Below are positions 49,830 through 63,500 of a stretch of DNA of 64,000 bases, piece after piece. The DNA is from Haemonchus contortus (lineage: Eukaryota; Nematoda; Chromadorea; Rhabditida; Trichostrongylidae), in assembly GCA_000469685.2 (NCBI GenBank), contig LS997565.1, positions 2,556,505 through 2,620,504 on the forward strand, read 5' to 3'. Made by a program: the position numbers and the translations under genes. The notes under the pieces were generated by a model. The model saw nothing but the letters and a program-made list of their open reading frames with translations, was not told the DNA's origin and made no database searches. The first letter of the stretch is position 1. Each line of letters starts with the position of its first letter.

Positions 49830-51818
49830 GTCCTGATTTTATGATTTTTTTATTCATCTTAGTGCCATAATTTGGAAAAAAAAGCATTACAGGCTGTTTC
49901 ATACTTGTGGGAACAAACCTTCGGACCAGAATTAATCTGCCACGGAATTTTTATCGCTCATGAACTTTGTGAAAGTTTTCCTGGCGAGCATGTCGTTATT
50001 GAATTGATAAGAGCCACTGGTGAACGACGTGGCAAACGATATTCTTGAAGAGACAAAATCGGTTTCTGATGTTTAGGCTACTCTCTCAGTTTTTGGAAGA
50101 TGATCCTAACTTCATTGCTTCTTTCACCATTCCACTCGCTTTTTTCACTTGATTCGTTTTCTCTAGACAAACTATCATGTCGTCGTTAGCTGCTTGCTGT
50201 GAAGGATGCATTTCCCAACGGTAGGATACCTGCTCACATTAAGATTTTCCAACGAATGGAGCACTCACTTTTCTCCTCTCACTATATCTTAGTGAAAAGT
50301 CGATTGGGCCTATCTTCTCCCCGAAAACGGCGTCGCACACGCCGCGTATCGCAGGATTGCGATGGAAGATTGGAGCGCGCAATTTGTGAGGTAGGGAGTC
50401 ATTTGATTATTTGAATTGGCTCTGTTTCATTCCAGAGCGGTGTTGATTGTCGCTAGTATAGGAGGAGTCATTTTAATCAATCAAGTCTAATAAACATAAA
50501 ACGAAAAAAAAAAGAAAGAAAACGATCAAATCTATTAAAAAAGAAAGCAATCAACGAAAAATATTGCGTCATATCGATTGGCGGGGTTACGGTAGTTGCA
50601 GTGACATTTGCCGCATGTCGCAAGGCAGAATGCCGCAATCGGGGAGAAGTTCCGTTACCCGTTTCTACACAGAAGTCTTTCTTTGAGCGTTAATTTTTCT
50701 TTCGATAGACTTTTGTAGAGACTCAAATTATGGAGCCAAGAAGAAAAGCTGGCTACTATAATACATAACCTCCGGTGGATGGTACAACTGTTTTGAATTG
50801 GTCGGAGGCTTCCGGAAACCCAACTTTAGGACCTTGGAGTTCATTGATATTTGAAAATAGAAGCAGGTGGATTCAATAAAGGGGGTCCATATTCTGCTAG
50901 GTTGGGTAGATTTTTACCTTGTATTTTCTCGCACGTGTAATCATTCATGCTTGTAAGGAGGGTTTCCAGGTATTGTTGATTGATATCTTGCACATCGGAT
51001 TGTTCAAAATCTTGCCTTCAATTTATTGAGAAATAAGGGAGAGGTGAGCCGAGGTCGCCTCCTACAAGTTATACCTTTGTACGTTTTTCAATAGTATGGC
51101 TAACTACTCGAGGTAAGCCCAAACTTTCCGTCACTACCTGGAAAGCTTTTGAACTCCGATATGGTGTCACGTTGTGAAGATCTTATGCGGCACCCGGTAC
51201 CGACAAAGATGATCCGAAGAATCTGGGAAGCCTTCAGTCAGTCATCATCAAAACTCTATATCTGTCATCTTACAACTAGTGGCATCTATGAAAAGCTTTA
51301 TAAAATTAATGCGCTCTACAGAACGACAAAACATGAGAGTGACGGTTTGCTAGGCAGGCGGAACTAATGCTGACAACTTTTGAGAAGAGATAATTTCATG
51401 ACAGGACCATGCCAAGGACAGTGTCTATCAGAAACGAAGTAGTACCTGATGCTCCTGTTACGTTAGTCATCCATAACCAGTATCCCTGAATGCCTCAGCT
51501 CAGTTACGTGCGTCTTGATCGAGTACTCAAAGTTATTAACAACCTAGTTCCACAGCTGATATCTCAATACTGATATCGACCATTACTCGAGCGTTGAACG
51601 ATTCCTTTGATTACACTTTCCCTTTGTTTTTCTCGAAAAGTAATGATAGCCCCTCCTTACTTTTTCTGCTGGACATTTCTCTCTCACAAGGGCCCATATT
51701 CATGAGAGTTTACAAAGCTGCAACAGAACAGGTAATGGAAAAGATAGTCAGGAACCATGGAAAAATTCTTCGTCTGTAAGTTGCACAGTACACACGGGAA
51801 TCGATAGCTTTCCAAAAA
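49830..51818. other. Intergenic block between genes 5 and 6, no gene seen
   Basis: The shortest interval of the array. It contains the conserved upstream DNA, a short stretch not shared with the other copies (50200-50690), and a truncated copy 4 of the unassigned block (50890-51370, including the MIRRIWEAFSQSSSK reading). No supported gene. Confidence 0.45.
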
Positions 51819-51824
51819 TTTATT
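51819..51824 (-). terminator. Poly(A) signal of array gene 6
   Basis: AATAAA on the minus strand, 92 bp after the stop codon. Confidence 0.77.
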
Positions 51825-51915
51825 TTAGAGAGTGTAGATACGAAAATATGAGTTGAATGAAAATATCAGCTTCTATTGACAGATTTCCCGTTGATAGCCC
51901 GGTTTAGTGTGTAAA

Positions 51916-54303
51916 TCACATCCCATTCGGGAGGTTCTCTGAAATACAAAGTACATTAGCGTGCGTAATTAACAACACTATCAACATATTCTCACTAATA
52001 TCGGTAGCTTTCCAGCTTGCCCATTTCTCTCTAGACCGAAGGACACCTACTATCGCGAGTGCAATGCAAACCTCATTGATACATTCAAACTGATCAATAA
52101 GAGCCCCTGTCCAGCTGATTATGAGCGAACAGAGTCTACGATAATAGGGACACGTCTTAAGAACACCATCTAATCATCCAATAAGAGAGGCAACGGAGTT
52201 TGAGGACGTTTAGGGACAGCGACCACGAAGAGCCCTACATAGGAGTTAGCGGAACATGAACAAGAAAGACAAGGAAGGACTAAAGCTAAAACTAAAGGTA
52301 GAAGATGCCGTAGATAGAAAGAAGTGGAGGCGACTGGCAAGAATAGCGGACCTTGCGACGGTGAGGGACTAACGCTAGCGAGAAGAAGAAAAAGTGTACG
52401 TTGCATAGAAACTCCTGGACCTACTTTCAGTTTTTACGCATCAAGCGATAACGATATTAGGTAAAATGACCAGCTCTACTCTATAACTGAAGACATTTAC
52501 AATTACAAAGGCAGCGTTTACTTTTTCAGCTCATGAATTGTGTCCAATAACACACCTCTTACTGCCGCAGGTAGTGGATCTGAAATAGGTTGAGAGTTCG
52601 CTAAAAAAAACTCTTAACATCTCTTGAGCTCTTACAAAGTTGGCTAATTTGCCCATCATCTCACAACAATACCGATGGTAGTTAAAGGCACAGTCCACGA
52701 TAATCCTGAGGACGCCTTTTTGAATAAAAAAGTTGTTGTGAACAAGTTGTTTGAATTTCCTTCATGGAACCTTTGTGATCGGTGCAGCTTCTACAATGCT
52801 GGTGAAACTCGCCCGAGGATTCACACGGTACAATCTTCGAGCCTTCATAGCGCCCCAATCAGGCCGTTTTCCGACCTAATAGCGTCATATATGGTGTATG
52901 AGGGGGCCTCGAATTCATCCTATGGGGAAGTCTCAGAAACCATTTTTATCGTGAACTGTGTCTTTAAGATGGCCGGCTCTTCCCAACAATCAAAGACATT
53001 CACAACTTCACACAAATACCTTTGCTCATAAATTCATCCCACAAATGATTCAAATAAAATGCCTTCCCTTTCCACGAGTTTTGGTGGAAGGAAGAACCGG
53101 CTGGTAAGATAGGACAAAAACAGCCATTTACTCTTTCACACCATGAATTGATTCAGATAAAATACCTGTTTCGTCGATAGGGCCTTCCCATATCACACTA
53201 CAGATAAGAGCTGGGAATACTGAAAACAGCATGTAATAATTGCTTTCCTTAAGTCTTTAAATAGTAGCAGGTGGCTCTCATCATCTCACAAAATTAATGA
53301 TGGTAGGCAACGGTCTGGCGATCTGCTTCTTTCCAAAATTGACGACATCTACTACTACAAGTACAATCGCTTAGGTCATCCACTGCCATGAACTGATTGA
53401 ATTAAGATATCTGTTGGTACCACCAGTCTTAGTCCAGGTGAATCCCCGTTCATAATATACATGCGGTGTAGGCCATGGCTCTGAGACTTGAAGGAATTAT
53501 TTTCAAGCCGAGATGTTACTTGTAGGGATAGTAAACGCATGTGAGCTATAGTCAAAATAAACATTCAGGTGAAGTACCTTTAAAATGCTACCCGTAAATG
53601 TCTATGGCGGGAGCGTAGAGGAAGGAGCGATTTCTAGTCCTATTCCTGGGAAAAAAACGCTCGCTCAGTACTTTGAAAAAAACAAATCTTTTATAAAATC
53701 AGATGTGTTGGGGTTAGTCATACTAAAGATAAGATCGTGATAATTTCCATCAGTTGAATCCGATCCGATTCTTTCTAAGTTTGAAAATTTTGGAAAGTTT
53801 GAAAAACGTGGAGCAAAAATTTTACCTGGATATGTTGTCCCTGATGGAGGCGTTAAATTAAGAGGTACTCCTCCAGGTCCATAAATGGGCACAAGTTGTC
53901 CTTCAAAGAAATCGTTCATAGAACTGAATTCTGTAGGGGTCTAGTCATATCAATGATAAGGTTCATATGTTGTGTGCCCACGATTTTTCATTACGCAATC
54001 TGACCAGATTCTTTCTCAATTTAAAAACATCTGTAACTACGGACGCTCCCTTTTTATCAACTTTTTTTACTGATTTACCATCCAGTTTGACCAATGCTTG
54101 TCCTTCAGGAGCGGGTGCAGGAGTAGCTGGAATGAGAAAGGTTTCCATCTACTCGAACTTTATCTTATGCACTGCACTAACACTTTGGCCTACTAGTCGG
54201 AGAACTTACTTGGATCCACAACGGTGTAAGGATAGTCGGAATCCCATTGAGGAAAAGCGTTCACAGCTGTGGTAATTGCAAAGAGGACGCCGACAAAATA
54301 CAT
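51916..54303 (-). CDS. Array gene 6: divergent secreted micro-exon protein
   Basis: Exons: 54210-54303 (94 nt; signal peptide MYFVGVLFAITTAVNA, then FPQWDSDYPYTVVDP), 54079-54126 (TPAPAPEGQALVKLD), 53826-53900 (75 nt; GQLVPIYGPGGVPLNLTPPS...), 53166-53219 (54 nt; VFPALICSVIW...), 52556-52600 (ANSQPISDPLPAAVR) and terminal 51916-51938 (ENLPNGM, stop). All junctions are phase 1. The joined CDS is 339 nt, 112 residues, with no internal stop. Exon boundaries and promoter are homologous to the other copies, but most exon peptides have lost the GPGP core. An exon-like block at about 53411-53450 has an AT in place of the GT donor. An RTE-like fragment and a TTAA MITE lie in introns. Confidence 0.75.
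52080..52413 (+). mobile_element. RTE-like LINE 3' fragment
   Basis: The plus-strand remnant of the RT C-terminus reads IREAMEFEV, RRLARIADPATV in broken frames and ends in GAAGAAGAAAAAG. The same fragment sits at the equivalent place in gene 7 (58830 onward), so it was inserted before these two genes separated. Confidence 0.65.
52686..52963. mobile_element. TTAA-flanked MITE
   Basis: TTAA at 52682-52685 and 52964-52967. Ends AGGCACAGTCCACGATAAT and ATCGTGAACTGTGTCT. Same family as 44433-44534 and 59096-59576. Intronic in gene 6. Confidence 0.78.
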
Positions 54304-54391
54304 TCTGAAATGGTTATCGAGCTGGACGAGAAAGCCGTCTAAGCTGAAAAGAACCTAAAAGAAGCTGATGGAGGGGCTATTTTTTGGTCGC

Positions 54392-54399
54392 TATATATA
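54392..54399 (-). promoter_or_regulatory. TATA box of array gene 6
   Basis: TATATATA on the minus strand, 89 bp upstream of the ATG at 54303, followed by GCGACCAAAAAATAGCCCC. Confidence 0.83.
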
Positions 54400-55640
54400 G
54401 CCCTAGTTTTGTGGTTCTCTGTAGTTTCAATATTATGCCACAATTCGAAAAAAGGCATCAAGACCGCTTCATGTTTGTGAGAACGAAGCCTTCAGCTGAA
54501 ATTATTCCAACTCTGTAGCCTTTATCGCTCGTGATCTCTGTGAAAGTCGCTCTGACAAGCATGTCGTTATTGGGATTATAGGAGCCCCTGGTGATGTGGC
54601 AAAATGATTGGAGTCGTCATATCACAACTTCGTTCCCATCCGATACTTTTAGTTTCCATTACAGCCGACATCCTTGTTTATTTGTCTGCCTTAGTCTGCT
54701 AGTCTTTATAGTCTCGAGTAATTTGGTTTGCTCGAATGAACTACCGTATCTTGTTGATCGGTTAGGGGTGGAGTGTACAGCAGTGCGATAAATTATCATA
54801 TGAAGTCATTAGTCTGAATAATAGGACATCTACCTTCTGTGTTTCCATGAGATCTCGTCTTAGCGGGACCTCTGCTGACGACATAGGGGCTAGAGCTCTA
54901 TGAACCTCTGTAGAGCCTTCTTAATTAAGGAAAAGTGGAAGAAAGAAATATGCTGATTCTTTGCCTTTCTCATTTTGTCCCTACACCACCATTGAGGAAA
55001 GTCAATGCAGTTGTAAGAGGGCTGGGCACCAACTGGGTAGTGGGGAGGGGTAGTATCAGTACCTCTGCTAGGGAAACTAATTTGGCCTGGATTGATCCGT
55101 GAGCCCTCCTATTTGGAAGTACCTCGTCGACAGCATTGGAAAGCTTCGGAACGTACAGCGGTAGCACTACCAGTCTAAAACGGCAGGAAACAAGCCCGTT
55201 CCCTCTCAAAAAAGGAAATGAGATGACCGGTCCGAGCAGTTGACATTCCCTCAGCTGTCCAGGAGCCGCGTATGGAGCTGGTATAGCACCATCAGCTTAA
55301 ACTGGAATTACTCCAATCCGATCATGTTGGCTCAAGGATGCCACCTGTTGTACGGAATGTGACAGCGCAATGAAGGTTTCATAAAATTTATTCAGACTTT
55401 ATTAAAATGTATCTAACAACTGGAATAACAATCCAATCCCTAACAACCACGACTGACGTTGAAGTCTGGCTGGCCTTTCAATCTAGCCCAGCTGGGTCCA
55501 CTGCAGAGGAACCGTATTTCTTTCTGAAATTTGAACAAGTGTACTGTAGAAGTTTAATCCGTAACCATGCTCACATGTCTCTCATATTGGTGTGGGAGCA
55601 GCCAATTTGACACCATCGTCTCCAGTGGTATACACTTTCT
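54400..55640. other. Intergenic DNA upstream of gene 6, no gene seen
   Basis: The first 400 bp match the conserved upstream block in diverged form. 54800-55640 has no recognised content. A short minus-strand ORF at 54970-55209 lacks support. Confidence 0.4.
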
Positions 55641-55668
55641 TCTCAGATCGAATATTTGAATAGAGTAC

Positions 55669-56603
55669 TCGTCACGATTTCTTCTATGATTATCACCGGT
55701 CCCGGTCCTTGCGCTATCGATTCAGGTGAAGTGCTCGAAATAGCTTTTTCTGGCAGTATTACTGGTCCTGGTCCGCCAGTGGGTACAGGATTTGCTGCAA
55801 ATGAAGGGCAAATTGTACGCGTTTTTGAGTTTGCTCCGCGAATCGATTCAAGTACCTGCCACAGCTCCTGGAACTATCACGGGACGTGGTCCTTGCTCTA
55901 TGTATTGGTTGAGGTAATGTAGATGGTACAATCCCTACAGGGGTTAACACTGGTCCAAGTCCATCAATAGGTACAGAATTTGCTGCAAATGGAAGAGAAA
56001 TTTTTGACTTCTATACTTAGTTCAAGTTGTTCAATTGAAGTACCTGTCGCAGTTCGGGGGATTATCATTGGACGTGGTCCTTGCTGTATCGGTTCAGTGC
56101 TAGGACTTGAAACAGTTTTTTCTGGAAGTATAACCGGTCTAGGTTGTAATTCCATTGGCCCGATTGATCTATGGGCCAGGCACAGCTTTTCCTGACTCTA
56201 TTACTGGCCCTGGTCCACCAATAGGTGCAGGACCTGCTAGAATTAAATATGCTATAGATTGTTTACTTCTCTTTGTTCTGCTGCCTGCATCTGTTACAGC
56301 TTTTGAGACTATCACTGGACCTGGTCCTTGATCTATTTGACTGGATGAAGTTCCTTATACGGCACTTCTACGAATAGTCACTGGCACCGGTCCACCAATG
56401 GGTATTGGATTGGCTGTAATGAAAAACAGTTTGTTTACCTTATTCATTTGGTTTAAATGATTAAACTAAGGCACCTGCCACATTTCCTGGAGCTACTACC
56501 GGTCCTGGTCCTTGGATCATTGGTCCACTCGAGTTACCTGATTGTGAGACAAATTCTCCAGGGATTATCACCGGACCTAGTCCACCGATGGGTACGGGAT
56601 TTG
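55669..56603 (-). pseudogene. Orphan cluster of double-length GPGP exons
   Basis: About five minus-strand exon units of roughly 126-129 nt, each encoding two GPGP cores and separated by 50-75 bp introns. 56475-56603 is fully open (ANPVPIGGLGPVIIPGEF ... GPMIQGPGPVVAPGNVA, GTGCCT donor). 55669-55794 is open with a weak GTACTC donor. 56044 to about 56155 is open (LQPRPVILPEKTV...). The unit near 56300-56430 has an in-frame TAA and an AT donor. The unit near 55860-55985 has a 4-bp insertion. No signal exon, terminal exon or promoter is found with them. They lie between the gene 7 terminal exon and the gene 6 promoter, so this is probably a decaying relic gene. Confidence 0.6.
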
Positions 56604-56639
56604 CTACAAATGGATGGATTCTGTGGATGAGGTTCGTTT

Positions 56640-57487
56640 TCCTGCTAGACTAAGTTGTTTTTTACCTTAAATGTTCTCCCACGGCCATGCCTGCTTGTGT
56701 GGAGGGTCTGCAGGTGTTGTTTATATTTTACCCATCGGATTAGCCAAGATCGGTCAGATTGCCTTTTATTGGATGGGAATAAGAGAAAGTTGGGTTTCTC
56801 ATAATAGGTGATACCCTTGTGCACAATTCCATGGTATGGTTAACTCCTCAAGGCATGCCCGACCCTTGCGTCACCACCTGGGAACCTACTCATGTGAACA
56901 TATACGCTGTAAGCAACAATGTGAATGGGTTCTATCCTCATCAACTTGAGTAGGCCACCATGAAGTGGCGTTGGGTAGGACCACCCGGAAAGGGCTAGTA
57001 AATATCACGGCTACAGGATACGCAAAAGAAGAAGGATTGAGAAGGACTACAGAGATTTGTCCATGAACGAAGGTTTAGGCTAGGAAGATTCACATATCAT
57101 CTGCAACACTTGCCACAGCTTTGCCAATTGTGGGTCGAGGTGAATTCTCTTAAGCGTAGTGAGCATTAACTGCCGTTATGGAGAGCTCTAAAAAAGGTCA
57201 CCTGCGAGTTTCACCCTATCTCTTTGACAACAATGGGTGCCTGCCTATGTACGTGCAATCTCAGGTAGAAGTCATTCGTCATTCTGTAGGATCTCCATTT
57301 CAAAGTTCGATATGGTATCACGTAGATGGAATGTTATACGACACTCAGTACCGGACAAAGTTGATCCACAAATCTGGAAAGCTTTCATTCAGTTACCATC
57401 AAAATTCTAATTTCAGGAAATGTGTATATAAAAATCCTCCATCTGTAAAATGCACAATATATATGGGGAACGACAGATTTTCGAAAG
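56640..57487. other. Downstream flank of gene 7, unassigned block copy 5
   Basis: Diverged copy of the block at 4865-6270 (shared phrases ATACGCAAAAGAAGAAGGATT and the TTCAGTTACCATCAAAA region). The plus-strand ORF 57178-57495 is not conserved elsewhere. No gene is supported. Confidence 0.4.
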
Positions 57488-57493
57488 TTTATT
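57488..57493 (-). terminator. Poly(A) signal of array gene 7
   Basis: AATAAA on the minus strand, 92 bp after the TAA stop at 57585-57587. Confidence 0.75.
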
Positions 57494-57584
57494 GAGAAAC
57501 TGTAAATAGGAAAATGTCTGTTAAATGGAACTTTCAACTTTGATTTACAGATTTCCCGTTGATAGCCTGGTTCAATGTGATCAA

Positions 57585-60500
57585 TTAGAGCCCGTTCGGA
57601 TGACTCCCTAAAATATTAGATACATATATCTGTACAATTTATTGTAATCAACAACACTGCCAACATAATCTCACTATATCGATAGCTTTCAAGCTCGCCC
57701 ATTTCCTTCTAAAATGAAGGACACCTAGAACCGTGTGCGGGGTGCAGACCTCTTTGATATATTAGGTGTGTGCATTACTTTCTGCCGCCGAGTATAAAAG
57801 GTCGTTGCGCGAACCATGTTGTCATATGGTATTGTCCACCTATTCAAGGGTAAAAGATCAGGTTCCTACAGAACCCGTTGTTCTGGATTTGATTGAACGT
57901 GGAACGTTTTAGGTTGTTCCCCAGGAGAAGTCTTCTTTGCTGTTTGATTTCAAAAACTTGCCAGTGAAGCTCACGGGATGCTTTTCGATACTTACGGAGA
58001 TCAAGCTTTACCTGCGCAAACCTGCAGAGAGAACCTGGTTTTAACGATTCATAAGTTGAGATTTTGACTCGAAAGACAGGGAAGTCTAGGCCAGCCAAAG
58101 AATTCAAGATTCGCAGTTGCAAGCATTGTCGGGTGAAAATCCAGCGGCAACCATGAGTCATTACGAGACGCTTGCTCGCAATGGGAAGATACGAAAGCTA
58201 GGAAATGGTCCCTCACCACCTGTGAGAAAAACAGCTTTAAGCACTTTAACGCTTGTAGGAGAAACTTCGAGAACCACAATGAGACACATTTTCTTCACAG
58301 GATTGAGACAGGGGATGAAAATGGAGCCACTACGATAATCCGAAGAGGAAAGCAGCTTGTGTGGTTCCAAGCCGACCTCGACAAGCGTACGTTAAAAGCA
58401 ACAAAACATCACACGGTGCTGTTCCACCACGACAAGATCAGGCCCCATGTTGCAAGGATTGTTCATAAAAAAAATTGCAGATATTGGATGGGATAGCTTG
58501 CTCAGCCTCCATACTCCCCGGATCCAGCTCCTTCGAGCTACGGCTTACTTCGGTTAATGCAAGTCCCTTTGGCAGATATACGCTCCCGAAATGCCAAAGA
58601 AATGTGAGAGTGGGTTGATGATTGGGTGGCCTTGAAAGATGAAGGCTTTTCTCAGGAGCGAAATCATCGAGCTATACATCAGGAGAATGGCCAAAGCTGT
58701 AGCTGATAATGGACAATACATCGGTAGATGTGCTTTTGTAGTGTACCTCTGTTTTGCTTTTGTAATAAATATGTATTTTTACGCAAAGAACGGCGGATAT
58801 TGATGCACACTTAATATTCAAATTGCTTGATAAGAGCCCCGTCCACCTGAAGATGAGCGAGCATCGCCTACGATGGTATAGACAGGTGCTGAGAAGTCCA
58901 TCGTATCATCCGATAAGGGAAGCAATGGAGATTGAGGTTCAAGGGAAGCCAAGAGCCTCGAAGAAGAGTTGGCTGCACGTAATCAAGATATACAAAGAAG
59001 AACCAAAGCTAAAACTAATGGCAGGATATGCCGCAGATAGAAGGAAGTTCATATGACTGACAAGAATAGCGAGCCCTACCACGGAGCCGGATTAAAGGCA
59101 CCGTTTACGATAAATGTAGGGTACTCTTTTTTGACGGGAATTGATAGAACTACTCAGAATAAAGCGATATCAAAGAAAAAGCGCTAAAAACGATGAACAA
59201 AAAGAAATAGAAAGGGTCAAAAAAGAACTGGAAAGGGGGTTGGACGAGTTTCACATTGGAAGAACGGCGGTTAAGGAAGTGTTTGGGCGAGTGCACGAAG
59301 GCGACGCAATGTTGCGTCTGGCAATTTGCCAACCAGCTTATCGATTTTTCACCAACTTCGCTCCAATGCGAAAGTGGTGAACGGCAATTAGATTTTGTAG
59401 TCAGCCTAGCGAGGGGCAGAGGGCGACCGTGGCTCACTCTCCGGCCCCTTATTGTGCCCTACCCGGACGGTTTTCCGACCTCATTCCTGCACAAATGGTA
59501 TCAGAGGGGGCGTCGAATTCAAACCATGTGCAAATCTCCGAAACCATTTTTTCGTGAACAGTGCCTTCAACACTACGGATAAGAAGAAGAAAAAAACAGA
59601 GAGGGAAAACAAGCAGTGTAACGTACCTTGTACAGCAGGTCCTGGGCCCATTACCGGTCCCGGTCCAAGAAGCTGAGGGACTCCTAGAAATGGAATTTAT
59701 TACATGAATCGAATATTTACAGTCTCGCTGTATTTTTTGATTGACCACGCATCTCTCAACGATAACGATGATAAGCAAGATGAAAGATTCCCCCATTAAC
59801 TGAAGACATCTACATCTACAGACACAGCGTCTGTTCGATGACAAAATGGTACTTGAAAAGAGTCCATCGTGAAATCCACATGAAAGGATCTCCTGACATC
59901 GTCTCGAATCTATGAAAAAGTGTGACTCGATCGGGTGCGGCGAACGCGGCGCCATTTTCGGGGAGAAAATACCGGACCCGTCGCGAACAGTCTTGTTGAT
60001 ACTCTACACTTAAGGAGATCTGCAACCGTTAAGGGGCCGTGTATATCACTCACTGCGGAGGGTAATGAGAAACGTACGTGGGAGAGACCACAAGCGCAAG
60101 GCTCTCGAAGATCAGCCTGGATGAACATAGAAGAGCGCTGGCCAATCCCGCTGCTACCCACAGAGCAGTATTTCCGGGCAACGCACACGGGAAGAAAACG
60201 ATCCCTCCTCACCCGTACACCATCAAACAGGGAATCAACATGAGTTATGAGGTGCGTGACCTCTAGAGACCAAATGAATAAAAACGCTTCGTTTCTTTAA
60301 GATGGGAGTGATGCCGCATTTCCCTTTCGAATTCCTTCCGGCAGGTTTACTTCTCAACTTACTCAATCTTTCCCTTTAGATTGATGTAATTCAATGCGCC
60401 CTATGTTGTAGATTATGATTGTACGCATATATTGTAAGCTTAGGGTCCGACAAAGGCATCAAGTACCGATAGCTTACCAATAAAAATGAAAAATCAAGGA

Positions 60501-63500
60501 AAATTGAAAAAGCACATATGAAAAACGAAGATGATGAATCCATGAAATTCTAAGGAAATTGGCTACGTTTCTGATTTGCTCATAATCTCATTACAGTACC
60601 AGTGATGGGTAAGATGACCGGCTCCTTCCTGTCACTGAAGACATTTACAACAACAAAAACAGTCGTTAATCCTCCACCTTTATGAAATACTGCAAACAAA
60701 ATACCTGCTGTTCCTATAATAGGCACTGGCCCTTGGTTAGGTTGAGGAACTGCTGAAAATGAAAAATTTCTCACGTCTCTGAGTTTTTACGGAATCAGCT
60801 ATTTCTGGTTTATCCATAATCTCACAACAGTAAGGGTGATATGTAAGATGACCAGCTTCTTATACAATTAAAGACATTTACAATACTAAACACAGTCGTT
60901 AACTCATTCACCCCATGAATTAACTCAAATGTATACCTGTCCCTACCACAGGACCTGGTCCGAGAGGGAGCGGAGAGGGGCTACCTGAAAATAACACAAT
61001 TCGCACTGCACCTCTCAAGTTTCTGGGTAGTGGTAGGTGGCCCCATACAAGGATATCAATGATAGGTGAGATGACAGGCTCCTCCCTACGAATGAAGTTA
61101 CTTATAACCACAATTACGGTCGTTTACTCATTCACCTTTTCAATTAACTCAAATAACATACCTGTCCCTACCACAGGACCTGGTCCGAGGGGGAGCGGAG
61201 AGGGGCTACCTGAAAATAGCACAAAAATGAGAGGTCTACAACGGATGCCATCTTCATAGCTAGGTAAGTTATGAAGAAGTATCGAGAAAAGCGTAGACCC
61301 TGCTACCTAGCCTTCCTCGATCTGAAGAAGGCAGACCGTCTTCCGCGAGAAGTCCTATGGAGAGCTGCTCCGAAAACGAAAGGTTTCAGAACACCTGATC
61401 TCTCTGGTGAAGGACCTGTACGATGGCTCCACCACAACAATACGCAACCCACACGGCCAAACCGGAGCAATAGATATCACGGTTGGGGTACACCAGGGAT
61501 CAGCTCTAAGCCCGTTCCTCTTCCTGCTCACGATGGACATCATCACAGAAGAACTCATGGGTCGACCACTGAAGACCATTCTCCACGCTGATGATATCGC
61601 TCTAATAGTGGAGGGCAAGGAAGACTCCAGAACAAACTCTAGAATTGGCAGAGGGTATTGGCGGAGAATGGACTCCATCTGAACGTGAAGAAGATAAAGT
61701 TCTTCAGCTCCGAGAAGGGCACGGAGTCAACCGGGGAAGCATCTGAGCATTCTCATTTCAGCGGTCGCGGGAAAACCATCGAAAAGGTTTAGGACTCCCG
61801 CTACCTGGGGAGTGATCTAGCCGCTGATGGTAGCATGGACCAGGCCGTAAAATCCCGAAAAAATGTGGCATGGATAAATGGAGAGAGTCCAGCGGTATCT
61901 CTGCGACCGTCGGTGCTCCAGTACCCTCAAAGGAAAGGTGTTTAGGACAGTGGTAAGGCCCACGATGCTCTACGGCAGCGAATGTTGACCCGTGAGTAAA
62001 TCCCATGATGGACAGCTTTACTCCGCTGAAATGAGAATGCTCAGATGTGCCTGCGGCTGGACGCGGCTGGATCGGGTCAGAAATGAAGACGCCAAAAGGG
62101 CTTTGCAAACAGCCTCAGTTCAATTGAAGATGAGAGAGCAGCGCGTGCGATGGTCTGGGCATGTACTGAGAAGGCCACAGAGCCATCCAATCAGGGAAGC
62201 AATGGAGTCCGAGGCTTAAGGTGAGCGACCACGAGGAGCCCCAGAGAAGGGATGGTCGGACGTGATGATGAAGGTCCTCGCCGAAACTATAATGATGGCA
62301 GAACATGCCGTAGTTAGACAGAAGTGGAGATGGTTGACAAGAACAGCGGACCCTGCGACGCTCGGTATTAACGCTAGGGAGAAGAAGAAGAAAAGGAAGA
62401 AGCTTCATTTACCTTTCGAATTAACTCGAATAACATACCTGCCCCTACCACAGGACCTGGTCCAAGAGGGAGCGGAGAGGGGCTACCTGAAAATAGCACA
62501 ATTCGCACTGCACTTCTCAAGTTTCTGAGTACTGGTGGGTGGCTTGATAGGAGGATATCACTGATGGGTGAGATGACAGGCTCCTCCTTACGAATGAGGT
62601 TACTTACAATCGCAAACACAGTCGTTTTCTCATTCACCTTTGAAAATAACTCAAATAACATACCTGTCCCTACTACAGGACCTGGTCCAAGAGGGAGTGG
62701 AGAGGGGCTACCTGAAAGCAGTACAATTTGCATTGCACTTCTTAAGTTTCTGGGTAGTCGTAGGTTGCTCGGCACAAAGATATCAACGATAGACAGACTC
62801 CTCCCTACGACTTTTGAATTAACTCAAATAACATGCCTGTCCCTACCACAGGACCTGGTCCAAGGAGAGCGGAGAGGGGCTTCCTAAAACCAACATATTT
62901 TGCATTGCACTCCTCAATTTCTAGATAGTGATATATGGCTCTATCTGTTTTACACTGCGAATGAACTTATTTCTACCATAAAAGCAGCCGCTTACTCTTC
63001 CGCCTCATTAGAAGCACCGAATAAAATACCTGTATTTATCACAGGACCTGGTCCGAGAGGGAGCGGAGAGGGGCCTCCTAAAAATAGCATAATTTGTATT
63101 TTCACTTCTTAAATTTCGAGATAGTAGCAGGTGGCTCGATCTAGCCATCATATTACAAATACCGGTGACATAGGCGTGGTGTTTCGCATCTTTTTCAAAA
63201 ATGAAGACAACTACGACTACAAATGCATTCCTTTAAGTCACCCACTATGACGAATCGATCAAAATGAAATATCTGCCGAAATCACTAGTTTTGGCCCCCG
63301 TTGAACTAAACTGAGTCTGTACTTTTCGGCATAGGGCATGGCTCGGAAGGATTTCTAGCCAGGACGGTGTTCTAGCCAGTGCGGCGAAAATACAATCGTT
63401 TACTTATCCGCCTTTCGAATTAACTCAAATATATACCTGTCCCTACCACAGGACCTGGTCCGAGAGGGAGCGGAGAGGGGCTACCTGAAAATAACACAAT

